From NCBI RefSeq assembly GCF_011493005.1, contig NZ_CP049158.1, positions 1,178,001 to 1,242,000 on the forward strand: a DNA stretch of 64,000 nt. Reading direction: 5' to 3'. This DNA is from Caballeronia sp. SBC1. GTDB lineage: Bacteria; Pseudomonadota; Gammaproteobacteria; Burkholderiales; Burkholderiaceae. Under the pieces are notes generated by a model. It ran no database searches. It was not told the origin of the DNA and saw nothing but the letters and a program-made list of their open reading frames with translations. The position numbers and the translations under genes are program-made. How positions within the stretch are numbered: position 1 is the stretch's first letter; each line of letters begins with the position of its first letter. Below are positions 17,663-26,782 of the stretch, piece after piece.

Positions 17663-18583
17663 TCACCCTAACGCTTGCACCATCCCCTTCTCCACATCAC
17701 CCACATAAATACCGAACGCATCCTCCGTTCTCTCCTTCACATAGCGTCGCAGCATTGACGCAACGGCTGGATCGCGAATTCTGTCCCAGGGAATCGCGCC
17801 GAGCGGCACGTAGCGTACATCCGCGCCGGCAGGTGCATCATCAACAATGCGCCCCCGATAGTAGATATGGGTAACGCCCTTCTCCTCAAACACCGCGAAC
17901 AGAAAATCCAGATTGGCATTCAGCCGATATCCCGCCAGCACACCGCGCAAACTAGCCGCATCCGCAAGCGGTTCCAACCGCGTCCCAATGGGCAATTGCA
18001 ACGCCCCAGAGGCCGTCTCGATCAACACAAGACCCGCCGGATGCTCAAGGATCGCTCCAACCTGAGCCCGCTGACCATTCGCGGCCAACGCATCTTGCGA
18101 CAAACTGAAATCCACGTAAGCACCACGGCAATACCCTAGCGGTGTCGCGCTCGTGTGCGTGAAATCCACCACGCGCCCAATCAGGATGATGTGGTCCCCG
18201 GCATCCACCACCTGATGCGTCTCGCAGTCGAAACTCGCCGCCGCGCCATCCATCACCGGGCTGCCGGTGCGTCGTGCATGCCAGCCGACCTGCGCAAACT
18301 TGTCCGCACTCTTCGAAGCAAACACGCCCGATACAGGCCGCTGATCTTCAGCGAGTACGCTGACCGCAAAACGCTGCGTCTCTGAAAACACCGGATGGCT
18401 GGAGGCCGTCTTCGCGATACACACCAGGATCAACGCGGGATCGAGCGACACGGACGTAAAGGAGTTCGCAGTAAAACCACGCGGCGAACCATCGGGTTGA
18501 ATGGTCGTCACCACCGTCACTCCCGTAACGAATGCACCCAATGCACGGCGAAACTCGGCGGTATCGAAGGAAGGCTCGTTCAT
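17663..18583 (-). CDS. Flavin reductase family protein with extra C-terminal domain
   Basis: 306 residues from the ATG at 18583 (AAGGAG site). Residues 1-160 are an FMN-binding split-barrel reductase: GVTVVTTIQPDGSPRGFTAN, TASSHPVFSETQRFAVSVL and DHIILIGRVVDF are typical. The remaining ~140 residues (from GAILEHPAGLVLIETASGAL) look like a Nudix-like fold without an evident catalytic Nudix box, so that part may be regulatory. The enzyme should supply FMNH2 from NAD(P)H, most simply to the monooxygenase at 26783-27826. It is the last gene of the leftward catabolic cluster. Confidence 0.85.
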   Translation of the reverse strand: MNEPSFDTAEFRRALGAFVTGVTVVTTIQPDGSPRGFTANSFTSVSLDPALILVCIAKTASSHPVFSETQRFAVSVLAEDQRPVSGVFASKSADKFAQVGWHARRTGSPVMDGAAASFDCETHQVVDAGDHIILIGRVVDFTHTSATPLGYCRGAYVDFSLSQDALAANGQRAQVGAILEHPAGLVLIETASGALQLPIGTRLEPLADAASLRGVLAGYRLNANLDFLFAVFEEKGVTHIYYRGRIVDDAPAGADVRYVPLGAIPWDRIRDPAVASMLRRYVKERTEDAFGIYVGDVEKGMVQALG

Positions 18584-18657
18584 GCTTTTGCTCCTTAAAT
18601 TAGCAGCTGATTCAGAGACCGGAAGACTCAAAGCAGCTCAAGTATTCAGTCAGGCGC

Positions 18658-19485
18658 TCAGGCTCCACTGGCTTCACGAATAAACTGGACCAACCGCTGG
18701 TTCACAAGCGCAGGCGCGGTGACGTTCATCATATGCCGCTCATTCGCAATGATTTCGGCACGGCCTCGCGGCGCGGCGGCTGCCATTGAATGCGACATCT
18801 CGGGACTCGAGTTCGGATCGCACTCGCCGGTCATGAACAACGCGGGCACAGTAAGTTGCGGCAAACGCCCGACATGAGCCTGGTCCGAACTCGCAAACAA
18901 CCGATAGGTCCGTGCATAACCTTCCGGGTTCACCGTCGCAAGCAACGAACGCACGAGTTCCGCCACCTGAGCGAGATGACCCGGCACGGGATCGTCGAAC
19001 CAGCGCGCAACCGTGGCGTCAATGCTGGGTTGCTCAAGCCCGCTACGCCCAAGCGAAGCCGCGCGCTGCATCACCGCGGCCCGCTGCGTCGGCGTGCGGT
19101 CGTACACCGCGTTCAGCGCAACAACGCTCGCCACCCGCTGCGGATATTGCAACGCAAACTCGAGCGCGATCAGCGAGCCCATCGAGTGACCGACCACATG
19201 CGCTGCATCAATCTGCAAATGGTCCAGCAATGCAGCAAGCTGTCCCGCGTATTCATCGAGCGTGGGTGAAGCCGCCGGCAAGCGGCTGGCGCCGTGGCCC
19301 AGCATGTCATACGACACCACCCTGAAACACGCCTGCAGCGCGCTCACCTGAGGCGCCCACACGCTGCGGTTCATCCCCACGCCGTGGATCAGGACGAGTG
19401 CCGGTCCCTCGCCCGCCACGCTATACGCCGTGCCGTCGAACACGCCGCTCATCGGCACACGCTGGGTCACCGTTTCATGCTTCAT
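18658..19485 (-). CDS. Alpha/beta hydrolase
   Basis: 275 residues from the ATG at 19485 (GAAGGAG upstream). The fold markers are VLIHGVGMNRSVW (oxyanion region), the nucleophile elbow VVGHSMGSLIAL, the acid region FMTGECDPNSSPEM and the catalytic-His segment ANERHMMNV. It would hydrolyse an ester, amide or enol-lactone. It overlaps the AA_synth gene by 11 bp and probably cleaves an oxidised intermediate in the same pathway, as RutD does in the Rut pathway (analogy only). Confidence 0.85.
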   Translation of the reverse strand: MKHETVTQRVPMSGVFDGTAYSVAGEGPALVLIHGVGMNRSVWAPQVSALQACFRVVSYDMLGHGASRLPAASPTLDEYAGQLAALLDHLQIDAAHVVGHSMGSLIALEFALQYPQRVASVVALNAVYDRTPTQRAAVMQRAASLGRSGLEQPSIDATVARWFDDPVPGHLAQVAELVRSLLATVNPEGYARTYRLFASSDQAHVGRLPQLTVPALFMTGECDPNSSPEMSHSMAAAAPRGRAEIIANERHMMNVTAPALVNQRLVQFIREASGA

Positions 19486-20062
19486 TGGACCCAAGCTCCT
19501 TCAGATCCTGATAGCGGTCGCCAATACGATGATGGGGCCGCCCGCCGATCGACGCGCCCAGCGCAATCACGAGCTCATCGGGGCCGGGGGCGTCGATGAT
19601 CGAGAACTGGATGGTGAGGTAATGCGAGCGCATGCCTTCATCGCCCTTATGCATCAGCGGAATGGTGACCGGACAGTTAGGACCACCACGCAAATTCGTG
19701 AAGCTCAAATAGCTCTTCGCGCCAACCGCTTCGCGGAACTTGTTGCCAAAGCGCAGGGTGTGAATCAGCGCCGACGCATGCTCGATTTCACCCGACGTCC
19801 CGACAATCGCCGCTTTCCCATACCCCTCCACCGCCGCGCCCGATCCGGCAATCCGCAGGATTTCGCCGGTCAGAATCTCGCCCAGTTGCGGCGCGAGTCC
19901 GTGAATCTCAGGACGCAGGTCATCGACGAAACCACGCCCCGCCCACGGATTGCGCAGCACCGCCGCCGCCGCGAACAGCTTCAACGGCCGCTCAGCCGCT
20001 TTACCGCCTTCAATGAAAGTGTCTTCCACATAGGTAACCAGCTTGCGAATCTCAAGTTTCAT
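19475..20062 (-). CDS. AA_synth (DUF1185) family protein
   Basis: 195 residues with GGAGA before the ATG. It begins MKLEIRKLVTYVEDTFIEGG, with later segments IVGTSGEIEHASALIHTLRF and DELVIALGASIGGRPHHRIG, matching the amino-acid-synthesis family (PF06684), whose real biochemical role is not known. It is the first gene after a terminator and a regulator-type palindrome, so it starts the second transcription unit of the cluster and is coupled to the hydrolase by overlap. Confidence 0.8.
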   Translation of the reverse strand: MKLEIRKLVTYVEDTFIEGGKAAERPLKLFAAAAVLRNPWAGRGFVDDLRPEIHGLAPQLGEILTGEILRIAGSGAAVEGYGKAAIVGTSGEIEHASALIHTLRFGNKFREAVGAKSYLSFTNLRGGPNCPVTIPLMHKGDEGMRSHYLTIQFSIIDAPGPDELVIALGASIGGRPHHRIGDRYQDLKELGSNEA

Positions 20063-20115
20063 GGGGTTTTCTCCGTAGGCAAAAACGCCGCGGCTTCATG
20101 CAGTGGCGCCGTCTA

Positions 20116-20139
20116 AGTATTATGGTATTCCATATTACT
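20116..20139. promoter_or_regulatory. GntR-type operator upstream of the AA_synth gene
   Basis: The core TATGGTATTCCATA (20121-20134) is an inverted repeat TATGG-4-CCATA with further symmetry outside (AGTA...TACT). The same 14 bases occur at 27967-27980 and a variant at 20987-21000, all in promoter regions of one cluster that contains a GntR/FCD gene. It is therefore the likely binding site of that regulator. Confidence 0.65.
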
Positions 20140-20200
20140 GGATGCAAGAATTTTCAACGATTGAGGGGTTTACGAGAGCACGCCGGGAAAGCTGAGGACG

Positions 20201-20226
20201 AAAAAAAAGCCGTCGACGTCGACGGC
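20201..20226 (-). terminator. Intrinsic terminator after the GntR gene
   Basis: Read on the minus strand, the 18-nt perfect palindrome GCCGTCGACGTCGACGGC is followed by eight T residues. It lies about 35-60 bp after the GntR stop and before the AA_synth operator, separating the two transcription units. Confidence 0.75.
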
Positions 20227-20259
20227 CTTCATAGCCTGGCAGACGATGTCGTGCAGCAA

Positions 20260-20946
20260 TCACACGCTGGCTTCAGCAGCCCTCTCGGCAAGCATGACCA
20301 TCACAATGCCGGCCGTGCGCCGCACATGCTCAAGCGATGCCGCAGCGGCAGCATCGCCGTCTTTCTTGGCAATAGCGGACAGCAATTTGTTCATCTCGCG
20401 ATTCGAGTCCGCGCCTCTTCCCGGCGACGCAATGGTCACGGATCGCAACTGATTGATTCGCGCGTTCAGCGACTTGACTACCGAATGCATCATCAGCTTG
20501 TGGCCGCCGGTGAACATGACTTCATAAAAACGCTCCGTGTAGGTCAGCACGCGCTTGAAGTCCGACTGGTCGAAGGCGTCTTCAATCTCCTTGCGAATTT
20601 CGCGTAGCTGTTTCACCAGCGCGGGGGTCGCATGCTCGGCACACGCGCGCGCCGCCTCGGACTCGAGCAACGCGCGGATTTCGTAGATCTCCTGAACCTG
20701 CTCGGGATCGAGCCGTGCCACAATCGGCCCGGAATGCGCGACGGTTTCGACCAGGCCCTCAGTTTCGAGGTGACGCAGCACTTCGCGCACCACGGTCCGG
20801 CTGACACCCAGTTGATCGCACAGCGTGCGCTCGATCAGGCGGTCGCCGGGGTGATAGATACCCTGAGAAATTGCGTCACGCAATTTCTCCAGCGTCAGCT
20901 CACGCAAGGTAGGTGCACTTCGGTCGACACGCATTTGATCGATCAT
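20260..20946 (-). CDS. GntR-family transcriptional regulator, FCD subfamily
   Basis: 228 residues from the ATG at 20946 (GGAGA upstream). The N-terminal winged helix-turn-helix has the GntR pattern LRELTLEKLRDAISQGIYHP, GDRLIERTLCDQLGVSRTVV and REVLRHLETEGLVE. The C-terminal all-helical FCD domain has the expected metal/ligand positions (EIYEIRALLESEAARACAEH, ...FYEVMFTGGHKLMMHSVV). It sits inside the catabolic cluster with an operator-like site 40 bp upstream, so it probably represses the cluster and itself until the substrate or a product binds. Confidence 0.92.
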   Translation of the reverse strand: MIDQMRVDRSAPTLRELTLEKLRDAISQGIYHPGDRLIERTLCDQLGVSRTVVREVLRHLETEGLVETVAHSGPIVARLDPEQVQEIYEIRALLESEAARACAEHATPALVKQLREIRKEIEDAFDQSDFKRVLTYTERFYEVMFTGGHKLMMHSVVKSLNARINQLRSVTIASPGRGADSNREMNKLLSAIAKKDGDAAAAASLEHVRRTAGIVMVMLAERAAEASV

Positions 20947-20986
20947 GGTTTTCTCGTCTCCGGTCTGATATCCGGAATCCCTGGTT

Positions 20987-21000
20987 TTTGGAATCCCATA
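20987..21000. promoter_or_regulatory. GntR-type operator upstream of the GntR gene
   Basis: TTTGGAATCCCATA matches the reverse complement of the cluster palindrome (TATGGAATACCATA) at 12 of 14 positions. It lies 41 bp before the GntR start, in the 104-bp gap after the ATPase gene, which suggests autoregulation. A weaker look-alike (TACTGGATTCCC) lies at 21015-21026. Confidence 0.5.
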
Positions 21001-21050
21001 GTATTGCACACGCGTACTGGATTCCCTTTGGCTTCAAAGGGCTGCCCTGA

Positions 21051-22133
21051 TCAGGCGGCGAATACCCGGGCGCTATCGTTCTCCCATTCGAGCCAGGCGC
21101 GCGCACCGATCGCCAGGCTCGGCTCGCGAGAACGGATGGATGTCCGCACCGCGATCTCCTGTTCCCAAGGCGTGGCGACCGCGTAGTGCATCGTGTCGCC
21201 AAGATAGGTGACATCGCGAACGACCACCTGCAGGCCGCCGTCCACACTCTCCGACGGCTGCGCGCGAATGCTGATCTGCTCAGGCCGAAGCATCAGCGCG
21301 CCGTTGTCGCCGTCGTTCAAGGCGTGATCGAACCCGCCGACCCATACCGGCTTGCCGTTCGGAAACACCGCCCGCGACGAGCCATTGCTGCCGGCCAGCG
21401 TAACCGGCAGGAAATTCGAGTTACCGATGAAACTTGCGACGAAGCGCGATGCCGGCTTCGCATAAAGCTCCTCGCCGCTGCCAACCTGCTCGATGCGCCC
21501 TTTGTTGAACACCGCGATTCGGTCGGACAGGCGCAGCGCCTCTTCCTGGTCGTGGGTCACATAGAGGATTGTCACGCCGGTCTGCTGGTGGATGCGGCGG
21601 AGTTCCGTCTGCAATTCCTCTCGCAGCTTTTTATCGAGCGCGGAAAGCGGTTCGTCCATCAGGAGGACCGGCGGATCGTAGGCGAGTGCCCGGGCAATCG
21701 CGACACGCTGCTGCATCCCGCCGGACAACTGGTCTGGCATGCGGTCGCGGCAATCGCCGAGGTGCACGAGCTTGAGCATCTGCTCGACCTTCGACTTCAC
21801 CTGGGCATCGGGCAGACGCCGCACGCGTAACGGAAACGCGACGTTCTCCCCGACCGTGAGGTGCGGGAACAGCGTGTAGCGCTGAAACACCATGCCGATG
21901 TTGCGCTTGTTAGGCGCCACCGACAGTAGCGACTTGCCGTCGAGCAGCACGCGTCCTTCTGTGGGCGACTGAAAGCCCGCGACAATGTACAACGTCGTGC
22001 TCTTGCCCGAGCCCGACGGCCCGAGGAAGGTCATGAACTCGCCCTTCTTGATATCGAGCGAGACATGGTCGATAGCGACCACGTGGTCGTAGGTTTTACG
22101 AAGCCGTTGAATCTGCAAAAACGGTGCGCTCAC
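21051..22133 (-). CDS. ABC importer ATPase, PotA-type (polyamine/iron class)
   Basis: 360 residues. Walker A is GPSGSGKST, the signature LSGGMQQR, Walker B LLMDEPLSALD and the H-loop YVTHDQEE. The C-terminal ~120 residues form the TOBE domain common to PotA/FbpC ATPases. It powers the two permeases encoded just upstream; its start overlaps the preceding permease by 4 bp (ATGA). Substrate specificity comes from the binding protein at 23859-24896. Confidence 0.93.
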   Translation of the reverse strand: MSAPFLQIQRLRKTYDHVVAIDHVSLDIKKGEFMTFLGPSGSGKSTTLYIVAGFQSPTEGRVLLDGKSLLSVAPNKRNIGMVFQRYTLFPHLTVGENVAFPLRVRRLPDAQVKSKVEQMLKLVHLGDCRDRMPDQLSGGMQQRVAIARALAYDPPVLLMDEPLSALDKKLREELQTELRRIHQQTGVTILYVTHDQEEALRLSDRIAVFNKGRIEQVGSGEELYAKPASRFVASFIGNSNFLPVTLAGSNGSSRAVFPNGKPVWVGGFDHALNDGDNGALMLRPEQISIRAQPSESVDGGLQVVVRDVTYLGDTMHYAVATPWEQEIAVRTSIRSREPSLAIGARAWLEWENDSARVFAA

Positions 22134-22927
22134 GATTTACCTCTCTTAAGGACAAGCCCCAGCAACATCAGGATGACAGTCAGGCCAACCAGCAATGACG
22201 ACGCAGCGGCAATCACAGGCGTCAGGTCCTGCCGCAACGTGCTCCAGATACGCACGGGCAGCGTTTGCAACGTCGGGCTCGCCATGAAGATCGACACCAC
22301 GACTTCGTCCCAGGACGCGAGGAACGAGAAGATGGCGGCGGCGAACAGGCCGAGACGAATGGCGGGCAGCGTGACGCGCCACTTCACTTCAAACGGACTC
22401 GCGCCGCAGATCAGCGCAGCGTCTTCGAGCGAGGTATCGAAACTCTCCAGCGAATTGCTGATGGCGATGATCGAAAACGGCAACGCAATGATCAGGTGAC
22501 CGATCACGAATCCAACCAGCGTTCCGGTCAAACCGATGCGCAAGAAAAAGGCGTACAACGCAACAGCGAGCACGACCACGGGCAATACCATCGGCGTGAG
22601 GAAAAACGCTTTCAGGAGCGCACGGCCCCGGAACGTGCCGCGCGTCAACGCAAGTGAAGCAAAGAGGCCCAGCACGACCGACAACACCATCACGACCACG
22701 CCCAGTTCGACGCTCGTGATCAGCGAGTCGAACCAGCCCGGATCGGAAAACAGCATTGCATACCAGCGCAAGGTCCAGCCGGGCGGCGGGAACAGCAGCC
22801 ACTGCGAATCGCCGAACGACAACGCGACAATGAACAGTACCGGCAGCAACAGGAACAGCGACACGGCCGCGCCAACACCCAGGAGCGCCCAGCGCATTGG
22901 TCCGAGACGATCGAAATCGAGCAACAT
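22130..22927 (-). CDS. ABC importer permease, PotC-type
   Basis: 265 residues from the ATG at 22927 (GGGAG upstream). About six membrane helices are visible. The EAA-type loop for ATPase contact is near LEDAALICGASPFEVKWRVT, followed by LPAIRLGL. It begins one base after the stop of the upstream permease, so the two are translated in tandem. Confidence 0.92.
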   Translation of the reverse strand: MLLDFDRLGPMRWALLGVGAAVSLFLLLPVLFIVALSFGDSQWLLFPPPGWTLRWYAMLFSDPGWFDSLITSVELGVVVMVLSVVLGLFASLALTRGTFRGRALLKAFFLTPMVLPVVVLAVALYAFFLRIGLTGTLVGFVIGHLIIALPFSIIAISNSLESFDTSLEDAALICGASPFEVKWRVTLPAIRLGLFAAAIFSFLASWDEVVVSIFMASPTLQTLPVRIWSTLRQDLTPVIAAASSLLVGLTVILMLLGLVLKRGKS

Positions 22928-22928
22928 G

Positions 22929-23813
22929 TCAGTGGGCTCCCGAAGCGTCCGGCGCGCGGCCGGAAAAGCGCAGTTGCACTGCATAGAGCGACAGCGTGAC
23001 GAGCAGCAGCACGAAGGCGGCGGCGCCCGCGAGCCCCCAGTTCAGCAATTGCTGCACGAGTTGCGCGATCAATTCAGCGAGCATCATGTACTCAGGACCG
23101 CCGAGCAGCGCAGGCGTCACGAAGTACCCCAGCGCCATCACGAACACCATCAACGCGCCGCTGGCAATGCCCGGCATGGCGAGGGGCACCAGCACGCGCC
23201 AGAATGCCTGCCAGCGGCTCGCGCCGCAGATAGCAGCCGCACGCAGCGTGGTGGGATCGATGGCGCGCAGGGTGGCGTGCAGCGGCATCACGAGAAATGG
23301 CAACATGATGTAGGTCATGCCGATCGTCACACCAGTCAGGTTGTTGACCAGCGTCAGCGGCTCATGAATCACGCCGAGCCACATCAGCAGGCGGTTGATC
23401 GGACCTGTTTGCTGCAGCAGGACCATCCAGGCGAAGGTGCGTGCGAGCAGGTTGGTCCACATTGAGAGCAACAAGATTGCGAACACGAGCTTACTGACCC
23501 AGCGCGGTGCAATGGCAAGCAGCCACGCGGTCGGAAAGCCAATCACGAGCGTCACCGCCGTCACCACCGACGCCACGAAGAAGGTGTTGCCGAAGACCCG
23601 AAGGTAAGTCGTCGAGCCGAACAACTGCGCATAGTTCTGCAGGCCGGGCGACGGGTCCAGCACGCTGCGCAGAAGCAGCGAGAGAACAGGTAACAGGAAG
23701 AACACGATCAGCAACAGCAGGGCCGGCAGCACCAGCCGCGTCCTCCTGAAACCGGCGCTCACCTTCGGCCAAGACACCCGAGGCTCCGCGACAGTGCTCA
23801 CTGCGTTCGACAT
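22929..23813 (-). CDS. ABC importer permease, PotB-type
   Basis: 294 residues from the ATG at 23813 with AAGGAG upstream. Six membrane segments are predicted. The cytoplasmic EAA-like loop reads PTTLRAAAICGASRWQAFWR followed by VLVPLAMPG. It pairs with the PotC-type permease to form the transmembrane channel of the importer. Confidence 0.92.
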   Translation of the reverse strand: MSNAVSTVAEPRVSWPKVSAGFRRTRLVLPALLLLIVFFLLPVLSLLLRSVLDPSPGLQNYAQLFGSTTYLRVFGNTFFVASVVTAVTLVIGFPTAWLLAIAPRWVSKLVFAILLLSMWTNLLARTFAWMVLLQQTGPINRLLMWLGVIHEPLTLVNNLTGVTIGMTYIMLPFLVMPLHATLRAIDPTTLRAAAICGASRWQAFWRVLVPLAMPGIASGALMVFVMALGYFVTPALLGGPEYMMLAELIAQLVQQLLNWGLAGAAAFVLLLVTLSLYAVQLRFSGRAPDASGAH

Positions 23814-23858
23814 GACAACTCCTTCAAGATGATCGGCAGCCATTTCTTTTCTTAGACT

Positions 23859-24896
23859 TTATTTGGACTGCCAAGCATACCAGCGCTTGGCGATTTCATC
23901 GCGGTGATCCGCCCAGTACTTCATGTCGAGGTTGATCTGCGTCGCCTTGTACTGGTCCGGCTGCGTCTTCGCTACCTCTGCGGGCAGCAGCGCGGCCGAC
24001 TTCAGGTTGACCGGCGCGTAGCCAGTTTCAGCGGCGAAATTCGCTTGCGCCTGCGCACTGGTCGCAGTAGCGAGGAACTTCATTGCCTCGGCCTTGTGCT
24101 TTGCGCCCTTCGGCACGACGAGCATGTCGGCAGCAGTCAGGTTCTGGTTCCACGACACGCCCACGTCCACGCCGGTTTGCTGCAATGCATGCAGGCGGCC
24201 GTTCCAGAAGACGCCGAGCGGCGCCTCACCCGATGCCATCAACTGCTGCGACTGCGCGCCGCCGCTCCACCAGACAATCTGGCTCTTGATGGTGTCGAGC
24301 TTCTTGAACGCGCGATCGAGATCAAGCGGATACAGCTTGTCGGGCGCGACGCCGTCGGCAAGCAGCGCGACTTCCAGCACACCCGGTGCGGACCATTTGT
24401 AGAACGTACGTTTGCCGGGGAAACGCTTGGTGTCGAAGAGATCGGCGTAGTTAGCGGGACCGCCGTTCTTGAACGAAGCCTTGTTGTACCCGAGCACGAA
24501 CGAATAATAGAAACTGCCGACCGCACCCGGCGACATGAAGCGCGGGTCGAGCTGGCTCTTGTTCACCACCGAGTAATCGATCGGCTCGACCAATCCGTCG
24601 CGCAATGCGGCGTACGCAAAGTCGCCCTCCACGTCGACCACGTCCCACTGCACGTTACCGCTGTCGACCATGGCCTTGAGCTTGCCGTAATCGGTCGGCC
24701 CGTCCATCAGCACCTGGATTCCCGATGCCTGGGTGAAGGGGGCCGCCCAATCCTTCTGTTGAGCCGATTGTGTCGTGCCGCCCCAACTGGCGAAGACGAT
24801 CGGCGCGGCGGCTGCGAACACGGGCGCGGTGACCGAAACAACAGCGGTAACGATCAATGCGCGCACCAGGGCGTGCAAATTTAACGGTTGCTGCAT
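23859..24896 (-). CDS. ABC importer substrate-binding protein, PotD/PotF-like
   Basis: 345 residues. The cleavable signal peptide ends near APVFAAAAP. The mature part follows the spermidine/putrescine-type binding fold (FASWGGTTQSAQQKDWAAPF, VQWDVVDVEGDFAYAAL, LGVFWNGRLHALQQTGV). Acidic polyamine-binding residues cannot be assigned from sequence alone, so the ligand may be another nitrogen compound, fitting the oxidative genes around it. It lies 45 bp before the permease genes. Confidence 0.9.
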   Translation of the reverse strand: MQQPLNLHALVRALIVTAVVSVTAPVFAAAAPIVFASWGGTTQSAQQKDWAAPFTQASGIQVLMDGPTDYGKLKAMVDSGNVQWDVVDVEGDFAYAALRDGLVEPIDYSVVNKSQLDPRFMSPGAVGSFYYSFVLGYNKASFKNGGPANYADLFDTKRFPGKRTFYKWSAPGVLEVALLADGVAPDKLYPLDLDRAFKKLDTIKSQIVWWSGGAQSQQLMASGEAPLGVFWNGRLHALQQTGVDVGVSWNQNLTAADMLVVPKGAKHKAEAMKFLATATSAQAQANFAAETGYAPVNLKSAALLPAEVAKTQPDQYKATQINLDMKYWADHRDEIAKRWYAWQSK

Positions 24897-24957
24897 GACG
24901 ACTGCTCCTAGAAAGGAAACGGCTGACCTCGAGAGGACTAAGCTTGGACGGCTGGTT

Positions 24958-25272
24958 TTATTTGAGCGGTGAAAATGCAGCGGGCTTCATGATCTTGCTT
25001 TCCATGGTTTCCAGCAGCGCCTGGATCTTCGGTGCGAACGCTTGCCACGCAGGATCTTCCGCCAGCCGCTGACGACGCGCTTCGCGGTCATCGAGGCTGA
25101 TATAAGCCCACATGTGGACGATCTGATTGAGCGGCCCGATCTCGGAGAAGAAGTAACCCACGAGTTCTCCGAGATGCTCCTTCTGCAACGCGATGCCTTC
25201 TTCCTCGACCAGTTTCAGGTAGGCCGGGACCGCGCCGGTGCGGATCTTGTAAGTGCGGATTTCGTAGTACAT
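24958..25272 (-). CDS. NIPSNAP family protein
   Basis: 104 residues from the ATG at 25272. It begins MYYEIRTYKIRTGAVPAYLK and has the typical LGELVGYFFSEIGPLNQIVH and MWAYISLDDREARR segments of the ferredoxin-like NIPSNAP fold. Bacterial members often accompany catabolic monooxygenases and may act as small enzymes or chaperones; the role here is unknown. It is 22 bp after the aldehyde dehydrogenase gene. Confidence 0.88.
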   Translation of the reverse strand: MYYEIRTYKIRTGAVPAYLKLVEEEGIALQKEHLGELVGYFFSEIGPLNQIVHMWAYISLDDREARRQRLAEDPAWQAFAPKIQALLETMESKIMKPAAFSPLK

Positions 25273-25294
25273 GGCGGCTCGTTCGTGTCTGTCT

Positions 25295-26767
25295 TCAACG
25301 CATGACGAAGGGATCGGCAATCGGCTCGTCCGATGTCCTGATCCATACGGATTTGGTGCGGGTGTAGTCGAGTACGGCATCGAGTCCGCCTTCGCGTCCG
25401 AGACCACTCAACTGATAACCGCCGAAGGGCACAATTGGCGAGACGGCGCGATAGGTATTCACCCAGACGATGCCGGCGCGCAGCCTGCGCGTCAGCCGGT
25501 GGGCACGCGTCAGGTCACGCGTGAACACCCCTGAAGCGAGCCCGTAGCGCGTGTCGTTTGCGAGCGCAATGGCTTGCTCTTCAGTATCGAAACTCATCAC
25601 GCTAAGCACAGGACCGAACAGTTCTTGCGCGACACTCGGTACATCCGACGTGGCGCATTCGACAATGGTCGGTTCGAAGAAAAACCCTTTGTCCATGCCT
25701 TCGGGACGATGGCCGCCGGTCAGCAGTTTCGCACCAGCGGCGAGGCTTGCCGCCAGCACCGATTCAATGTGGTCACGTTGTTTGACCGTCGCCAGCGGGC
25801 CCATTTCCGTATCCACATTCTGCGGATCACCTATCTTGATTGCCCGCGCTTTCTCGACCAGCTTCGTCAGCAGCCGATCGCGAATGCCACGCTGCACGAG
25901 CAACCGTGAACCCGCTACGCAACTCTGACCGGTCGCTGCAAAAATCCCGGCAATCACCGCGTTGCTGACGCTTTCCACATCGGCATCGTCGAAGACCAGT
26001 ACCGGCGATTTACCGCCCAGTTCCAGCGACGTCGCCGCGAGGTTCTCAGCCGAGTTCCGCACGATATGACGCGCCGTCTCGGGACCACCGGTGAACGCGA
26101 TTTTCGCGACGAGCGGATGGGTAGTCAGCGCGTGACCGCAATCGGCCCCAAAACCCGTCAGGATGTTCACCACGCCCGCTGGAAAGCCAGCCTCGTGAAT
26201 CAGGCGCGCAAACGCGAGCAACGGCGCAGGACCCTCTTCCGATGCCTTGATGACGATCGTGCAACCCGCAGCAAGCGCGGGTCCGATCTTCACCGCCGAC
26301 AAAAACAGTTGCGAGTTCCACGGCACGATTCCGGCTACGACACCCACTGGCTCGCGTCGAAGAAACACTTCCATGTCCGGCTTGTCGACCGGCAGATACG
26401 CCCCCTGGATCTTGTCCGCGACCCCCGCGTAATAGCGGTAATACTCGGCCACATAACCAATCTGGCTGCGCGTCTCGCGGATGATCTTGCCGGTGTCGGC
26501 CGTCTCCAGTTCAGCCAGTTCCTGCGCGTTGGCCGCAACAAGATCCGCGAGCCGGTACAGCAGCTTGCCGCGCTGGCTTGCGTTCAGGTTGGCCCACTCG
26601 GGCGAGAACAGCGCGCGGTCGGCCGCTCTGACCGCACGGTCGACGTCCGCCGCACTGGCTGCGGGCATGGTCGCCCAAACCTCGCCGGTCGCCGGATTGA
26701 TACTATCGAAGGTTTGCGAGGCGTCGCTGAATTCGCCGTCGATGTAATGCTGGAACGACTTCAACAT
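25295..26767 (-). CDS. NAD(P)-dependent aldehyde dehydrogenase
   Basis: 490 residues, the standard class length. The cofactor region is GVVAGIVPWNSQL, the catalytic glutamate segment LELGGKSP and the nucleophile GQSCVAGSR; the C-terminal PFGGYQLSGLGREGG is typical. It oxidises an aldehyde to the acid, probably the product of the adjacent flavin monooxygenase. It starts 15 bp after that gene with GGAG upstream. Confidence 0.93.
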   Translation of the reverse strand: MLKSFQHYIDGEFSDASQTFDSINPATGEVWATMPAASAADVDRAVRAADRALFSPEWANLNASQRGKLLYRLADLVAANAQELAELETADTGKIIRETRSQIGYVAEYYRYYAGVADKIQGAYLPVDKPDMEVFLRREPVGVVAGIVPWNSQLFLSAVKIGPALAAGCTIVIKASEEGPAPLLAFARLIHEAGFPAGVVNILTGFGADCGHALTTHPLVAKIAFTGGPETARHIVRNSAENLAATSLELGGKSPVLVFDDADVESVSNAVIAGIFAATGQSCVAGSRLLVQRGIRDRLLTKLVEKARAIKIGDPQNVDTEMGPLATVKQRDHIESVLAASLAAGAKLLTGGHRPEGMDKGFFFEPTIVECATSDVPSVAQELFGPVLSVMSFDTEEQAIALANDTRYGLASGVFTRDLTRAHRLTRRLRAGIVWVNTYRAVSPIVPFGGYQLSGLGREGGLDAVLDYTRTKSVWIRTSDEPIADPFVMR

Positions 26768-26782
26768 GTCATCTGCTCCGGA

